The translations under genes were made by a program, and so were the position numbers. The notes under the pieces are model-generated. The model ran no database searches. It saw nothing but the letters and a program-made list of their open reading frames with translations, and was not told where the DNA came from. Shown in pieces: positions 8,136 to 16,715 of a stretch of DNA of 64,000 nucleotides. Within the stretch, counting starts at the first letter, position 1. Every line of letters begins with the position of its first letter. Origin of the DNA: Palsa-504 sp963744575 (GTDB taxonomy: Bacteria > Actinomycetota > Actinomycetes > Streptosporangiales > Streptosporangiaceae). The stretch is taken from positions 62,001-126,000 of the forward strand of contig CAVUUF010000003.1 in the NCBI GenBank assembly GCA_963744575.1. Direction: 5' to 3'.

Positions 8136-9000
8136 GCGGTATGTGCGCTCGCAGCGGCAGCAGAACCCCGAGGGGCGGATGCCGCTGTTCGATCACCTGC
8201 GGGAGCTGCGCAACCGGATCGTGAAGATGGCGCTGGCCCTGATCGCGGGGATGGTCGTCGGGTTCATCTTCTTCAATCCGGTATGGCATGTGATTGAGCG
8301 GCCGCTGTGCCAGGCGGTGATCCGCGGGCACACCGGGTGTGACACGCTCGGGGTGAACCGGCTGGTGCTGAACGGCCCGATGGACGCGTTCTACCTGCGG
8401 GTCAAGGTCGCGCTGATCGTCGGGATCATCCTGTCCTCGCCGGTGTGGCTGTACCAGGTCTGGGCGTTCATCGCGCCGGGGCTGTACGCGCGGGAGAAGC
8501 GGTGGGGGCGCATCTTCCTGGGCACGGCGGTGCCGTTGTTCCTGATCGGGAACCTGCTGGCGTACTTGTCGCTGGGCCGGTCGATGCATTTCCTGCTCGG
8601 GCTGACGCCGCAGAACGTGTCGAACCTGATCCAGGTCGACTTGTACATGAGCTTCGTGATGACGATGATGCTGGCGTTCGGGATCGCGTTCGAGCTGCCG
8701 CTGCTGATCGTGATGCTGAACCTGGCCGGGATCTTGACCCACCAGATGTTCAAGAAGTGGCGGCGGGTGATGATCTTCGCGGTGTTCGTGATCGCGGGGA
8801 TGGCGAACCCGAGCCCGGATCCGATCACGATGCTGATCCTGGGCGGGGCATGCGTGGCGCTGGTGGAGGTGGCCGAGTTCGTCGTGTGGACCAACGACCG
8901 GCGCCGGGCCCGGCTGCATCCCGACCCCTACGCCGGCCTGGCCGACGACGAGCTATCCCCCCTCGACCTGGACGACCACCACGACGGTCGGCTCAACTAG
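8089..9000 (+). CDS. tatC: TatC, twin-arginine translocase receptor subunit
   Basis: TatC binds the twin-arginine signal peptide and recruits TatA. The 303-residue membrane protein carries the conserved N-terminal block MPLFDHLRELRNRI (about residues 27-40), the first-loop region, AFIAPGLYAREKR, six membrane segments, and the ending IAGMANPSPDPITM. Its first 26 residues form a short basic extension. GCGGGAAGCGGTC upstream gives only a weak ribosome site; coupling with tatA is likely. Confidence 0.95.
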   Translation: MAKLPGAIQGARIVGERYVRSQRQQNPEGRMPLFDHLRELRNRIVKMALALIAGMVVGFIFFNPVWHVIERPLCQAVIRGHTGCDTLGVNRLVLNGPMDAFYLRVKVALIVGIILSSPVWLYQVWAFIAPGLYAREKRWGRIFLGTAVPLFLIGNLLAYLSLGRSMHFLLGLTPQNVSNLIQVDLYMSFVMTMMLAFGIAFELPLLIVMLNLAGILTHQMFKKWRRVMIFAVFVIAGMANPSPDPITMLILGGACVALVEVAEFVVWTNDRRRARLHPDPYAGLADDELSPLDLDDHHDGRLN

Positions 9001-9031
9001 CGCCTGCGCCTCAGTGGTCCGGCCGGAGACC

Positions 9032-9037
9032 TAGGCT
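9032..9037 (+). promoter_or_regulatory. -10 box of helY, leaderless
   Basis: TAGGCT, six bases before the ATG at 9044, gives helY its own leaderless promoter after tatC. Confidence 0.55.
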
Positions 9038-9043
9038 GGAACC

Positions 9044-12016
9044 ATGACCTCTCCGGCGGACCGGTACGCCGCGTTCCGCGACCGGCACGCTGCCCCCGGA
9101 CTCGCCGGCTTCCGCGCGCTGTACGACTTCGACTTCGACGACTTCCAGGTCGACGCGTGCCGCGCGCTCGGCGCGGGCCGTGGCGTGCTCGTGGCCGCGC
9201 CCACCGGCTCGGGCAAGACGGTGATCGGCGAGCACGCCGTGCACCTGGCGCTGGCTCAGGGCCGCAAGTGCTTCTACACCACGCCGATCAAGGCGCTGTC
9301 CAACCAGAAGTACGCCGACCTGGTGCGCCGCTACGACAGCCGGACGGTGGGCCTGCTCACCGGGGACAACAGCATCAACGGCGACGCTGCGGTGGTGGTG
9401 ATGACCACCGAAGTGCTCAGGAACATGCTGTACACCGGGTCGCCGGCGCTGTCCGGCCTCGGCTACGTCGTGCTCGACGAGGTGCACTACCTGGCCGACA
9501 GGTCCCGCGGCGCGGTGTGGGAGGAAGTGATCATCCACCTGCCCGAGTCGGTTCGGGTGGTCGCGCTGTCCGCGACGGTGAGCAACGCCGAGGAGTTCGG
9601 CGAATGGCTCGATCAGGTCCGCGGCGGCACGACGGTCATCGTGGACGAGCACCGGCCGGTGCCGCTGTGGCAGCATGTGCTGGCCGGGCACCGGCTGTAC
9701 GACCTGTTCACCGACACGGTGCCCACGGCCGGCTCCGCCGGCGAGGGGCACACCAGGGTCAACCCCGAACTGCTCCGGCTGGCCCAGCGGGACACCTGGA
9801 TCGAGCGCAAGGCGCCGCCCCGGCCCGGCCGCGGCGGGCGGCGTGCCCCCGCCGGGGGACCGGGGGGTCGTCCCCCCCGGCCAGCACGCCGGTTCCGGCC
9901 GGCCTACCGGCCCGACGTGATCTCGCGGCTGGACGACAGCGGCCTGCTGCCGGCGATCACGTTCATCTTCAGCCGGGCCGGCTGTGACGCCGCCGTCGAG
10001 CAGTGCCTGGCCGCGGGCCTGCGGCTGACCACGCCGCCGGAGGCCCAGGAGATCCAGCAGGCCGCCGAGCGCCGCACCGCGGATATCCCGCCGGAAGACC
10101 TGACCGTCCTCGGCTATGGCGAATGGCTGGACGGCCTGCGGCGCGGGATCGCGGCGCACCACGCGGGGATGCTGCCCGCGTTCAAGGAAGTGGTCGAGGA
10201 ACTGTTCGCGGCGGGCCTGGTCCGCGCGGTGTTCGCGACCGAGACGCTCGCCCTCGGCATCAACATGCCGGCCAGGACCGTGGCCATCGAGAAGCTGGAC
10301 AAGTGGAACGGCGAGACCCACGCGAACCTGACCGCGGGGGAGTACACCCAGCTGACCGGGCGCGCCGGACGTCGCGGCATCGACGTCGAGGGCCACGCGG
10401 TCGTGTTGTGGCAGCCCGGCATGGACCCCGGCGCGGTGGCCGGCCTGGCCAGCACCCGCACCTACCCGCTCAACTCGAGCTTCCGCCCCTCGTACAACAT
10501 GGCCGTGAACCTGACCGGCTGGGCCGGGCGGGCCCGCGCGTCGGCCCTGCTCGAGTCCTCGTTCGCGCAGTTCCAGGCCGACCGCGGCGTCGTCGGGCTG
10601 ACCCGGCAGATCCGCAGGAACCGCCAGGCCATGGCGGACCTGGCCACGGCGATGACCTGCGACCAGGGTGATTTCGCCGAGTATGCGGAACTCAGGAGGA
10701 ATTTGACCGAACGAGAAGGCGATCTGTCCCGGGTCCGTGCGAGCTCCCGCCGGGCGGAAGCGGCCAGATCCCTCTCGCAGCTGCGCCCGGGCGACATCAT
10801 CCGGGTGCCGGGCGGCCGGCGAGCCGGCCTGGCCGTGGTCCTCCAGCCCGGCCTGCACCCTGCTCGCGACGGCAACGGCTACGGCAATGGCCGGCGGGCC
10901 GGCCATGACCGGGCCGGTAACGGCCGCGGCGGCCCGGAGTTCACCGGTCCCGGGCCGCTGGTGCTCACCGAAGGGCGGCAGGTCAAGCGGCTGGCGGTGG
11001 CGGATTTCCCGGTCCCGGCCGAGGTGATCGACAAGATCAGGATTCCCGGGTCGTTCAGCCCGCGCTCCCCGCAGCACCGCAAGGACCTCGCGGCCACCAT
11101 GCGGAACCGGCTGGCTAGCCGGGCCCCGGGGATCGTGCGCCGCCCGGTGCGGGCGGCGGACTGGGAGGCTGCCGCCTCGGGGGCCGCCGACGAGATCGCG
11201 GAGCTGCGGCGACGGCTCAGGCGCCATCCGTGCCACGACTGTCCGGACCGCGAGAACCACGCCAGGTACGCCGAACGCTACATCCGCCTGGCGCGCGAGA
11301 CCGAGGCGCTCGAGCGCCGGGTGGCCGGCCGGTCGCACGTGATCGCCCGCACCTTCGACCGGGTGTGCCGTGTCCTGGAGCGCCTCGGCTACCTGGCCGG
11401 GGACACCGTCACGCCGGACGGTCAGCGGCTGGGCCGCCTGTACACCGAACTGGACCTGCTGGCTGCCGAATGCCTGCGCCGCGGCCTGTGGGATGAGCTG
11501 TCCCCGGCCGAACTCGCCGCCTGCGTGTCCGCCCTGTCCTTCGAGTCACGGCAGCCGGACGACGCCCAGCCGCCGCGGCTGCCGACGGGCCGCGTCCCTG
11601 ACGCGCTGTCGGCCACCGTCCGCACCTGGGGCGAGCTCGACCAGCTCGAGAAGGACAACCAGCTGGCCTTCCTGCGCGAACCCGACCTGGGCTTTGCCTG
11701 GGCCGCCTACCGCTGGGCGCGCGGCGCGCGCCTGGAAAGCGTCCTGGCCGAGTCGCCCGACCTGACCCCCGGCAACTTCGTCCGCTCCGTCAAGCAGCTC
11801 ATCGACCTGCTGGACCAGATCGCCGCAGCCGCCCCCGCCCCCGCCCCGGCCGACGCCCCCGCCCCGGCCGAACCCCCCGCCCCGGCCGAACTCCCCGCCC
11901 CGGCCGAACCTCCCGCCTCCGCCGGGCCCCCGGCGCCCGGCCTGGCCGCCACCGCCCGCGCCGCCATCGACGCGATGCGCCGCGGCGTGATCGCCTACTC
12001 CGCCGTGACCGACTAG
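9044..12016 (+). CDS. helY: HelY-type superfamily II (Mtr4/Ski2-like) helicase
   Basis: This is a DExH RNA helicase of the Mtr4/Ski2 group, probably acting in RNA turnover. The 990-residue protein has motif I APTGSGKTV (residues 52-60), TTPIKALSNQKY, DEVHYLAD, SATVSN, the helicase-C block TETLALGINMPARTV and GRAGRRGID (motif VI), then an insertion-rich middle and the DSHCT-like C-terminal region (CHDCPDRENHARYAERY, LGRLYTELDLLAAECLRRGLW). Two low-complexity parts stand out: a decayed G-rich repeat at 9843-9883 (about residues 267-281) and a C-terminal run of APAE(P/L)P units near residues 925-955. Its place after tatC is the usual actinobacterial order. Confidence 0.93.
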   Translation: MTSPADRYAAFRDRHAAPGLAGFRALYDFDFDDFQVDACRALGAGRGVLVAAPTGSGKTVIGEHAVHLALAQGRKCFYTTPIKALSNQKYADLVRRYDSRTVGLLTGDNSINGDAAVVVMTTEVLRNMLYTGSPALSGLGYVVLDEVHYLADRSRGAVWEEVIIHLPESVRVVALSATVSNAEEFGEWLDQVRGGTTVIVDEHRPVPLWQHVLAGHRLYDLFTDTVPTAGSAGEGHTRVNPELLRLAQRDTWIERKAPPRPGRGGRRAPAGGPGGRPPRPARRFRPAYRPDVISRLDDSGLLPAITFIFSRAGCDAAVEQCLAAGLRLTTPPEAQEIQQAAERRTADIPPEDLTVLGYGEWLDGLRRGIAAHHAGMLPAFKEVVEELFAAGLVRAVFATETLALGINMPARTVAIEKLDKWNGETHANLTAGEYTQLTGRAGRRGIDVEGHAVVLWQPGMDPGAVAGLASTRTYPLNSSFRPSYNMAVNLTGWAGRARASALLESSFAQFQADRGVVGLTRQIRRNRQAMADLATAMTCDQGDFAEYAELRRNLTEREGDLSRVRASSRRAEAARSLSQLRPGDIIRVPGGRRAGLAVVLQPGLHPARDGNGYGNGRRAGHDRAGNGRGGPEFTGPGPLVLTEGRQVKRLAVADFPVPAEVIDKIRIPGSFSPRSPQHRKDLAATMRNRLASRAPGIVRRPVRAADWEAAASGAADEIAELRRRLRRHPCHDCPDRENHARYAERYIRLARETEALERRVAGRSHVIARTFDRVCRVLERLGYLAGDTVTPDGQRLGRLYTELDLLAAECLRRGLWDELSPAELAACVSALSFESRQPDDAQPPRLPTGRVPDALSATVRTWGELDQLEKDNQLAFLREPDLGFAWAAYRWARGARLESVLAESPDLTPGNFVRSVKQLIDLLDQIAAAAPAPAPADAPAPAEPPAPAELPAPAEPPASAGPPAPGLAATARAAIDAMRRGVIAYSAVTD
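9843..9883 (+). repeat. Decayed copy of the G-rich palindromic repeat inside helY
   Basis: GGGGGACCGGGGGGTCGTC followed by a C7 run resembles the second module of the repeats at 31.4, 36.2 and 59.4 kb. It encodes Gly/Pro/Arg-rich residues in a loop between the two helicase lobes, without breaking the frame. Confidence 0.45.
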
Positions 12017-12057
12017 CCCATTCCCCTCAGGTCCCGCCCCGCATGCCCTCCCGTAAC

Positions 12058-12108
12058 ATTGATCAACATGATCTATGGATCATTGCATCAACTGGCATTA
12101 GTGTTGAT
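12058..12108. promoter_or_regulatory. Candidate operator upstream of the cupin gene
   Basis: This AT-rich stretch holds ATTGATCAACAT, two further ATCAAC/GTTGAT half-sites forming an inverted repeat (12087-12092 with 12103-12108), and lies just before the -10 box TAGCCT (12123-12128). It could bind a regulator; which one is unknown. Confidence 0.4.
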
Positions 12109-12135
12109 AGGCGCCTGGCGGCTAGCCTGGATTAC

Positions 12136-12711
12136 ATGTCACCGACCAGCACAGATACCGTCATAGCGAGCCGCACGACGACGCCCGCCCGCACCTGCCC
12201 GGATCGCCTCGTGCGTGCGATCCGTGCCGAGGTCCAGCGGGGCCTGGACTGGCAGCTGACCGCGGACCTGGTGGCCCGGGCGCTGCGGGCCAACCTGCCC
12301 GAACCGGCGGAGGTCCTGTCCGCCGCGCTACGGCACGGCGATCCCGCGGGCTACCAGAGCCACCTGCTGTACGCCGAACCCGGCGGTGCGTTTTCGGTAT
12401 CCGCCATGGTCTGGCTGCCCGGGCAGCAGACGATGATTCATGATCATGTGGCCTGGTGCGTCACGGGCGTCCTGCAAGGACAGGAGTACGAGGAGATCTT
12501 TGCCCTGGTCGATGGCGGCCGCGCGGTCAGGCTCGCCGCGCGCAATGTAAACCCGCCCGGCACCGTCAGCGGCTTCGCGCCGCCCGGCGACATCCACCGC
12601 GTCCGCAACACCGGCGACACCGTGGCCATCTCCATGCACGTCTACGGCGCCGACATCTCCCGCCTCGGCAACAGCATCCGCCGCGAGTACACCCTCCCCG
12701 TCCACCCGTAA
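12136..12711 (+). CDS. Cysteine dioxygenase-like cupin protein
   Basis: This is probably an iron-dependent thiol dioxygenase that oxidises cysteine or a related thiol to the sulfinate. The 191-residue protein has a helical N-terminal part and a cupin core: WLPGQQTMIHDHVAWCVTGV gives His102 and His104, and GDIHRVRN gives His154, the three expected iron ligands. The ATG at 12136 is chosen because TAGCCT ends seven bases upstream; an upstream in-frame ATG at 12043 would run through the promoter. The gene stands alone. Substrate is not readable from sequence. Confidence 0.8.
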   Translation: MSPTSTDTVIASRTTTPARTCPDRLVRAIRAEVQRGLDWQLTADLVARALRANLPEPAEVLSAALRHGDPAGYQSHLLYAEPGGAFSVSAMVWLPGQQTMIHDHVAWCVTGVLQGQEYEEIFALVDGGRAVRLAARNVNPPGTVSGFAPPGDIHRVRNTGDTVAISMHVYGADISRLGNSIRREYTLPVHP

Positions 12712-13141
12712 CTCCCGCCCCGATCCGCGCGCCATCCCCTGTACGCACCGTGTTACTCATGGTGCAGGTGACCTCGATCCGCGGCTTCTGCCATGCTCGT
12801 GGACATTTACCTCAGAACCCGTCGCGCCGCCGCCAGGGCTCCAGGTCCTGGCGCATCGATGCCCCGCGTTGACTGCCCGCATCCGCTTCTCCGCCGCGTC
12901 CCCTCGGTTTCACATTAATGTGGCGCTCCACCTAATAGATGCGGTAGAGAGCCACGCTCACTGAATGTGCGGCGTGGCGGATGAGAGGGGTGGTGCTGCT
13001 GTTGGGAAGAGCCGGCCGCCGTACGGCTCAGGACCACGCCACGGATGAAAATCGGCCTTGCCTTGAGATAGATATCGATATATCGTTGAGCTATCGAAAA
13101 GGATCGACAAGCGATCTACAGATCTTTAAGGAGTATCAACA
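12712..13141. other. Intergenic region before padR
   Basis: No gene is convincing here. It holds a perfect 12-base palindrome CACATTAATGTG at 12911-12922, a nearby TAATAGAT, and the PadR-type palindrome at 13076-13085. Base composition falls toward AT over the last 80 bases, as in a promoter. Confidence 0.5.
13076..13085. promoter_or_regulatory. Candidate PadR operator
   Basis: CGATATATCG is a perfect palindrome within GATAGATATCGATATATCG, 56 bases before the padR ATG. ATAT-rich palindromes of this kind are typical PadR sites, so padR may repress itself and the exporter behind it. Confidence 0.5.
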
Positions 13142-13804
13142 ATGCATAACGAAGGATGGGGAGATCCCCGAGAACACCGCGGCCACCGGATGCGCGCCCG
13201 CATGCGCGGCGGCCCTGGCCCCGGGCCCTGGCCGGGTCCGCCGTTCGAGTTCGGGATGCGCGGCGGGCCGTTCGGGCCGCCGAAGTTCGGCGGCCGCGGG
13301 CCGCGGGTCCGCCGCGGTGACGTGCGCGCCGCCATCCTCGACCTGCTGGCCGAGGGCCGGGAAGAGGCACCGTCGTGGAACGGCTACCAGATCATCCAGG
13401 AGATCGGCGCGCGCACCCAGGGCGTCTGGCGGCCGAGCGCGGGTTCGGTGTACCCGGCGCTGCAGCAGCTCGAGGACGAGGCCCTGATCGTGGCCGAGGC
13501 CACGGGCGAGGACCGACGCCGGATGTACACGCTGACCGAGGAAGGCCGGGAGTACGTCCAGGAGCACGCCGACGAGCTGCGGGCGTCCTGGGAAGCTGTG
13601 ACCGGCAGCGTCGATGACGCCGAGGTCCAACTGCGGCACACTATGAAGCAGGTCTTCGTGGCCGTGACGCAGGTCGCGCAGGCCGGCTCCGCGGCCCAGG
13701 TCCAGCAGGCCGGCAAGATCCTGGCTGACACCCGCCGGGCCTTGTACCGTATCCTCGCGGCAGACGGCGAAGAAGCAGCAGGGGGGGAGGACACGCAACG
13801 TTGA
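13142..13804 (+). CDS. PadR family transcriptional regulator
   Basis: This is a winged-helix regulator, probably of the downstream ABC exporter. The 220-residue protein has an unusual N-terminal extension of about 55 residues rich in Gly, Pro, Arg and Phe, then the PadR domain: VRAAILDLLAEGREEAPSWNGYQIIQEI, VWRPSAGSVYPALQQLEDEALI, GEDRRRMYTLTEEGREYVQ (residues about 60-145). A helical C-terminal part follows. AAGGAG eight bases before the ATG at 13142 fixes the start. Its stop is directly followed by the inserted IS element, which now separates it from drrA-like 14761. Confidence 0.88.
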   Translation: MHNEGWGDPREHRGHRMRARMRGGPGPGPWPGPPFEFGMRGGPFGPPKFGGRGPRVRRGDVRAAILDLLAEGREEAPSWNGYQIIQEIGARTQGVWRPSAGSVYPALQQLEDEALIVAEATGEDRRRMYTLTEEGREYVQEHADELRASWEAVTGSVDDAEVQLRHTMKQVFVAVTQVAQAGSAAQVQQAGKILADTRRALYRILAADGEEAAGGEDTQR

Positions 13805-14757
13805 CTACTCGCCGCCCTGAAGGACGGGGATTCCGGCCCTCGCGGGCCGGGGTTCCTGGTTCGCCGCCGACCGCACCCGGGAGGACCCGGAGTGTCTTAC
13901 GCCAGCTCCGCAGGCATCGCCCGGAGAGCCCCGGGCTACGGCACGACCTGCCGCAAGGATGTTCTTGGCGGCGTTGATGTCCCGGTCGTGCCGGGCGCCG
14001 CAGGACGGGCATTTCCAGTATCGGGTGGACAGGCTCAGCCCGGCGAGCAGCTGCCCGCACGCCGAGCAGGTCTTCGAGCTGGGATACCACCGATCGATCA
14101 CGACCAGGCGGCGGCCGTACCGCTGGCACTTGTACGCGAGCTGGCGGCGGAACTCGCCCCAGCCGCAGCCGGAGATCGCGCGGGCCAGCGTGCTCACGTC
14201 CGCATCCGGCCAGGACCACACGTACCGCAGCGGGGTGCTGGTCTTGCCCAGCCGCAGCTCGCCGCCGCGGATGGTGAACGCGCTGCGGGTGTAGTGCGCG
14301 GACTGCCGGGAGCGGCGGGTCTTGAACCGCGGGTAGCGGGCGCGCCTGGCGAAGAACGCGGTGAACGCCTGGTGCTGGTGCCGCAGCGCCTGCTGCAAAG
14401 GCACGGAGGAGACCTCGTTGAGGAACGCAAGGTCCGGCTCGCGCTTCATGGCGGTCAGCGCCCGGTCGGACTCCGCGTACGAGGTGCCTTTGCCCTCCAG
14501 GTGCCAGCGGGCCTGGCGGGCGGCCAGGGCGCGGTTCCATACGACCCGGACGCAGCCGAAGGTGCGGTTCAGCACCTGCTGCTGCGTCTGGTCGGGGTAG
14601 GCCCTGCACCGGTATGCTGTCCTCACCGTTACAGGATCGCACGTGTGATCGAAAAACTGCGGGAGCCGCGCCGTACGGGCGGGCATGTTTCCCTGCCCCG
14701 GGGCGTGGGGTACCGGATCCCTCCCCGGCCTGAAGGCCAGGGCATCCTCCGGGAGGC
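13804..14757 (-). mobile_element. IS200/IS605-family element without tnpA, decayed
   Basis: It consists of a tnpB-like gene on the minus strand plus flanking hairpin-forming ends. The low-coordinate end (13808-13830) reads, on the minus strand, GGAATCCCCGTCCTTCAG and so on; the other end (14715-14757) has GCCTTCAGGCCGGGGAGG. Both are the CTTCAGG-type structured ends of IS605 elements. No tnpA is present. The element sits exactly between padR and the ABC exporter. Its right part supplies the GGGAGG ribosome site of the exporter gene. Exact ends are estimates. Confidence 0.6.
13805..14626 (-). CDS. tnpB: TnpB with internal deletion of the RuvC-I/II region
   Basis: TnpB proteins are RNA-guided nucleases of IS605 elements. 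This one is 273 residues against the usual 370-420. The N-terminal part (AYRCRAYPDQTQQQVLNRTFG, VVWNRAL, YPRFKTRRSRQSAHYTRSAF) is intact, and so is the end: LARAISGCGWGEF, DRWYPSSKTCSACG, CPSCGARHDRDINAAKNILA. But VWSWPDADVS is joined straight to TLARAIS; the 110-120 residues between, with the RuvC-I aspartate (DxG) and RuvC-II glutamate (E-DL), are gone while the frame is kept. It therefore cannot cut DNA, though zinc finger and RNA/DNA contacts may persist. GTG at 14626 is preferred (family start VRTAYRCRAY); an ATG at 14686 would add 20 residues. Confidence 0.85.
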   Translation of the reverse strand: MRTAYRCRAYPDQTQQQVLNRTFGCVRVVWNRALAARQARWHLEGKGTSYAESDRALTAMKREPDLAFLNEVSSVPLQQALRHQHQAFTAFFARRARYPRFKTRRSRQSAHYTRSAFTIRGGELRLGKTSTPLRYVWSWPDADVSTLARAISGCGWGEFRRQLAYKCQRYGRRLVVIDRWYPSSKTCSACGQLLAGLSLSTRYWKCPSCGARHDRDINAAKNILAAGRAVARGSPGDACGAGVRHSGSSRVRSAANQEPRPARAGIPVLQGGE

Positions 14758-14760
14758 TTG

Positions 14761-15738
14761 GTGAGTCCGGCTATCTCGGTCAGCGCGCTGACCAAGAGAT
14801 ACGGCGAGATCGATGCCGTACGCGGCATCGACTTCGAGGTGGCCGCCGGAGAGACCTTCGGCTTCCTCGGGCCGAACGGGGCGGGCAAGTCCACCACGAT
14901 CAAGATCCTGTGCACCCTGGCGGATCCCACCTCGGGGACCGCCAGGGTGGCAGGTCACGATGTCGTCTCCGAACGCGACACCGTACGCCGCAACATCGGC
15001 CTGGTGTTCCAGGACACCACCCTGGACAACTACCTGACCGGCGAGCAGAACCTGCGCTTCCACGCGGACCTCTACGGGGTGCCCAAGACGGCGTTCGGGC
15101 CGCGGTTGCGCCAGGTACTCGAGATGGTCGGGCTGTGGGACCGGCGGGGCAGCGTGGTGTCCACCTATTCCGGCGGCATGCAGCGCCGGCTGGAGATCGC
15201 GCGGGGCCTGCTGCACGCGCCGCGGGTGCTGTTCCTTGACGAGCCGACGGTGGGGCTCGACCCGCAGACCCGGGTATCCATCTGGGAGTACATCAACGAG
15301 CTCAAGGGCCGCGAGGACATCACGATCTTCCTGACCACGCACTACATGGACGAGGCGGAGAACTGCGACCGGATCGCCATCATCGACCACGGCGCCATTG
15401 TGGCGATCGACACCCCGGAGGCGCTGAAGGCCTCCATCGGCAAGGACCGCGTCCAGATCAGCACCGCGGACGACCCGGCGGCGATCCGCGCCCTGGCCGA
15501 GGTGTTCGGGATCGACGCGTCCATGCACGAGGGCCGGGTGACGTTCTCGGTGGAATCCGGCGAGCAGTTCGTGCCTAAGCTTTTCGGCGGGATGCCGGTG
15601 GCGATCCAGTCGGTGAGCGTGTCCCGGCCCTCGCTGGACGACGTGTTCATGTCGTACACCGGCAAGACGATCCGGGACGCCGAAGCCTCGATCGGCGACC
15701 GCAACCGCAGGATCGCCACCAGGTTCGGCCGGAGATAG
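14761..15738 (+). CDS. DrrA-type ABC exporter ATPase
   Basis: This is the ATPase of an ABC-2 exporter resembling daunorubicin-resistance DrrA; the substrate is unknown. The 325-residue protein has Walker A GPNGAGKST (about residues 38-46), Q-loop, signature YSGGMQRRLEIARGL, Walker B VLFLDEPTVGLDP, the H-switch TTHYMDEAENCDRIAIIDHG, and the DrrA C-terminal domain. GTG at 14761 is chosen because GGGAGG ends four bases upstream; that site belongs to the end of the IS element. It sits 22 bases before its permease. Confidence 0.93.
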   Translation: MSPAISVSALTKRYGEIDAVRGIDFEVAAGETFGFLGPNGAGKSTTIKILCTLADPTSGTARVAGHDVVSERDTVRRNIGLVFQDTTLDNYLTGEQNLRFHADLYGVPKTAFGPRLRQVLEMVGLWDRRGSVVSTYSGGMQRRLEIARGLLHAPRVLFLDEPTVGLDPQTRVSIWEYINELKGREDITIFLTTHYMDEAENCDRIAIIDHGAIVAIDTPEALKASIGKDRVQISTADDPAAIRALAEVFGIDASMHEGRVTFSVESGEQFVPKLFGGMPVAIQSVSVSRPSLDDVFMSYTGKTIRDAEASIGDRNRRIATRFGRR

Positions 15739-15760
15739 CGCAGAAGGTAGCGAGGTAGCG

Positions 15761-16669
15761 TTGACGGCTCAGGAAACTGCCAGGAGAGGCGCACCCGAGA
15801 CCGGGGAGCGTGACCTCACCGAGCTCATCAGGGTCGCGGTACCCGAACGCAGCATCCGCGCCGACCTGCGCGCGGTCAGCATCGTCTGGCGCCGGGAGCT
15901 GATCAGGTTCCGCAGCGACCGGCTGCGGGCGGTCACCTCGCTGGTGCAGCCGGTGCTGTTCCTGTTCGTGCTCGGCACCGGCCTGTCCCGGCTCGCCGCC
16001 CGCGGCCTGCCGGCCGGGGTGGACTTCAGGACGTTCATCTATCCGGGCGTGCTGGCCATGTCGGTGCTGTTCACCGCGATCTTCTCGGCTGCGTCGATCG
16101 TGTGGGACCGGGAATTCGGGTTTCTCCGCGAGATGCTGGTCGCGCCGGTCCGGCGGTGGGCGATCGTGATCGGCAAGTGCCTGGGCGGCGCGACCGTGGC
16201 CACCTTCCAGGGCATCATCTTCCTGGCGCTGGCCGGCGTGGCGCATGTCCCGTACGACCCGGCCCTGCTGCTCACCCTGGTAGGGGAGTTGCTCTTGCTG
16301 TCGTTCACGCTGACCGCGTTCGGCGTGATGATGGCGGCCCGGATCAAGCAGATCCAGGCGTTCATGGCGCTCACCCAGATGTTCGTGCTGCCGCTGTTCT
16401 TCCTGTCCGGCGCGCTGTACCCGCTGAACGGGCTGCCGCCCTGGCTGACCGTGCTGACCCGCCTGGACCCGCTGACCTATATCGTGTACCCGATGCGGCA
16501 CGCGGTGTTCGTCCACCTGCCGATCAGCCCGCTGGCGGTGGAGAAGCTCAGCCCCGGCGTCACCTGGGGCGGCTGGGTCGTCCCGATCGGCCTGTCGCTG
16601 GCCATGGTGGCCGCGATGGGGCTGGCGATGCTCGGCGTGGCCATAGCCGAGTTCCGCAAGACCGAATAA
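15761..16669 (+). CDS. DrrB-type ABC-2 exporter permease
   Basis: This is the membrane partner of the ATPase at 14761. The 302-residue protein has an N-terminal cytosolic stretch, six membrane segments, and the ABC-2 features FIYPGVLAMSVLF, REFGFLREMLVAP, PLFFLSGALYP and LDPLTYIVYPMRH. The start is a TTG at 15761 following a weak ribosome site; an alternative start is not obvious. A strong hairpin follows the gene. Confidence 0.92.
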   Translation: MTAQETARRGAPETGERDLTELIRVAVPERSIRADLRAVSIVWRRELIRFRSDRLRAVTSLVQPVLFLFVLGTGLSRLAARGLPAGVDFRTFIYPGVLAMSVLFTAIFSAASIVWDREFGFLREMLVAPVRRWAIVIGKCLGGATVATFQGIIFLALAGVAHVPYDPALLLTLVGELLLLSFTLTAFGVMMAARIKQIQAFMALTQMFVLPLFFLSGALYPLNGLPPWLTVLTRLDPLTYIVYPMRHAVFVHLPISPLAVEKLSPGVTWGGWVVPIGLSLAMVAAMGLAMLGVAIAEFRKTE

Positions 16670-16672
16670 GCG

Positions 16673-16715
16673 GGCACCGCATTGCATACAACATGCATGC
16701 ATGCAATGCGGTGCC
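16673..16715 (+). terminator. Rho-independent-like hairpin after the exporter operon
   Basis: Perfect 15-base arms at 16673-16687 and 16701-16715 (GGCACCGCATTGCAT and its complement) with a 13-base loop lie three bases after the permease stop. AT-rich sequence follows but no long T-run. Confidence 0.7.

Noticed and set aside
13804..14757. Active IS605 transposon
   Set aside because: No tnpA is present and TnpB has lost catalytic residues, so it cannot move or cut on its own.
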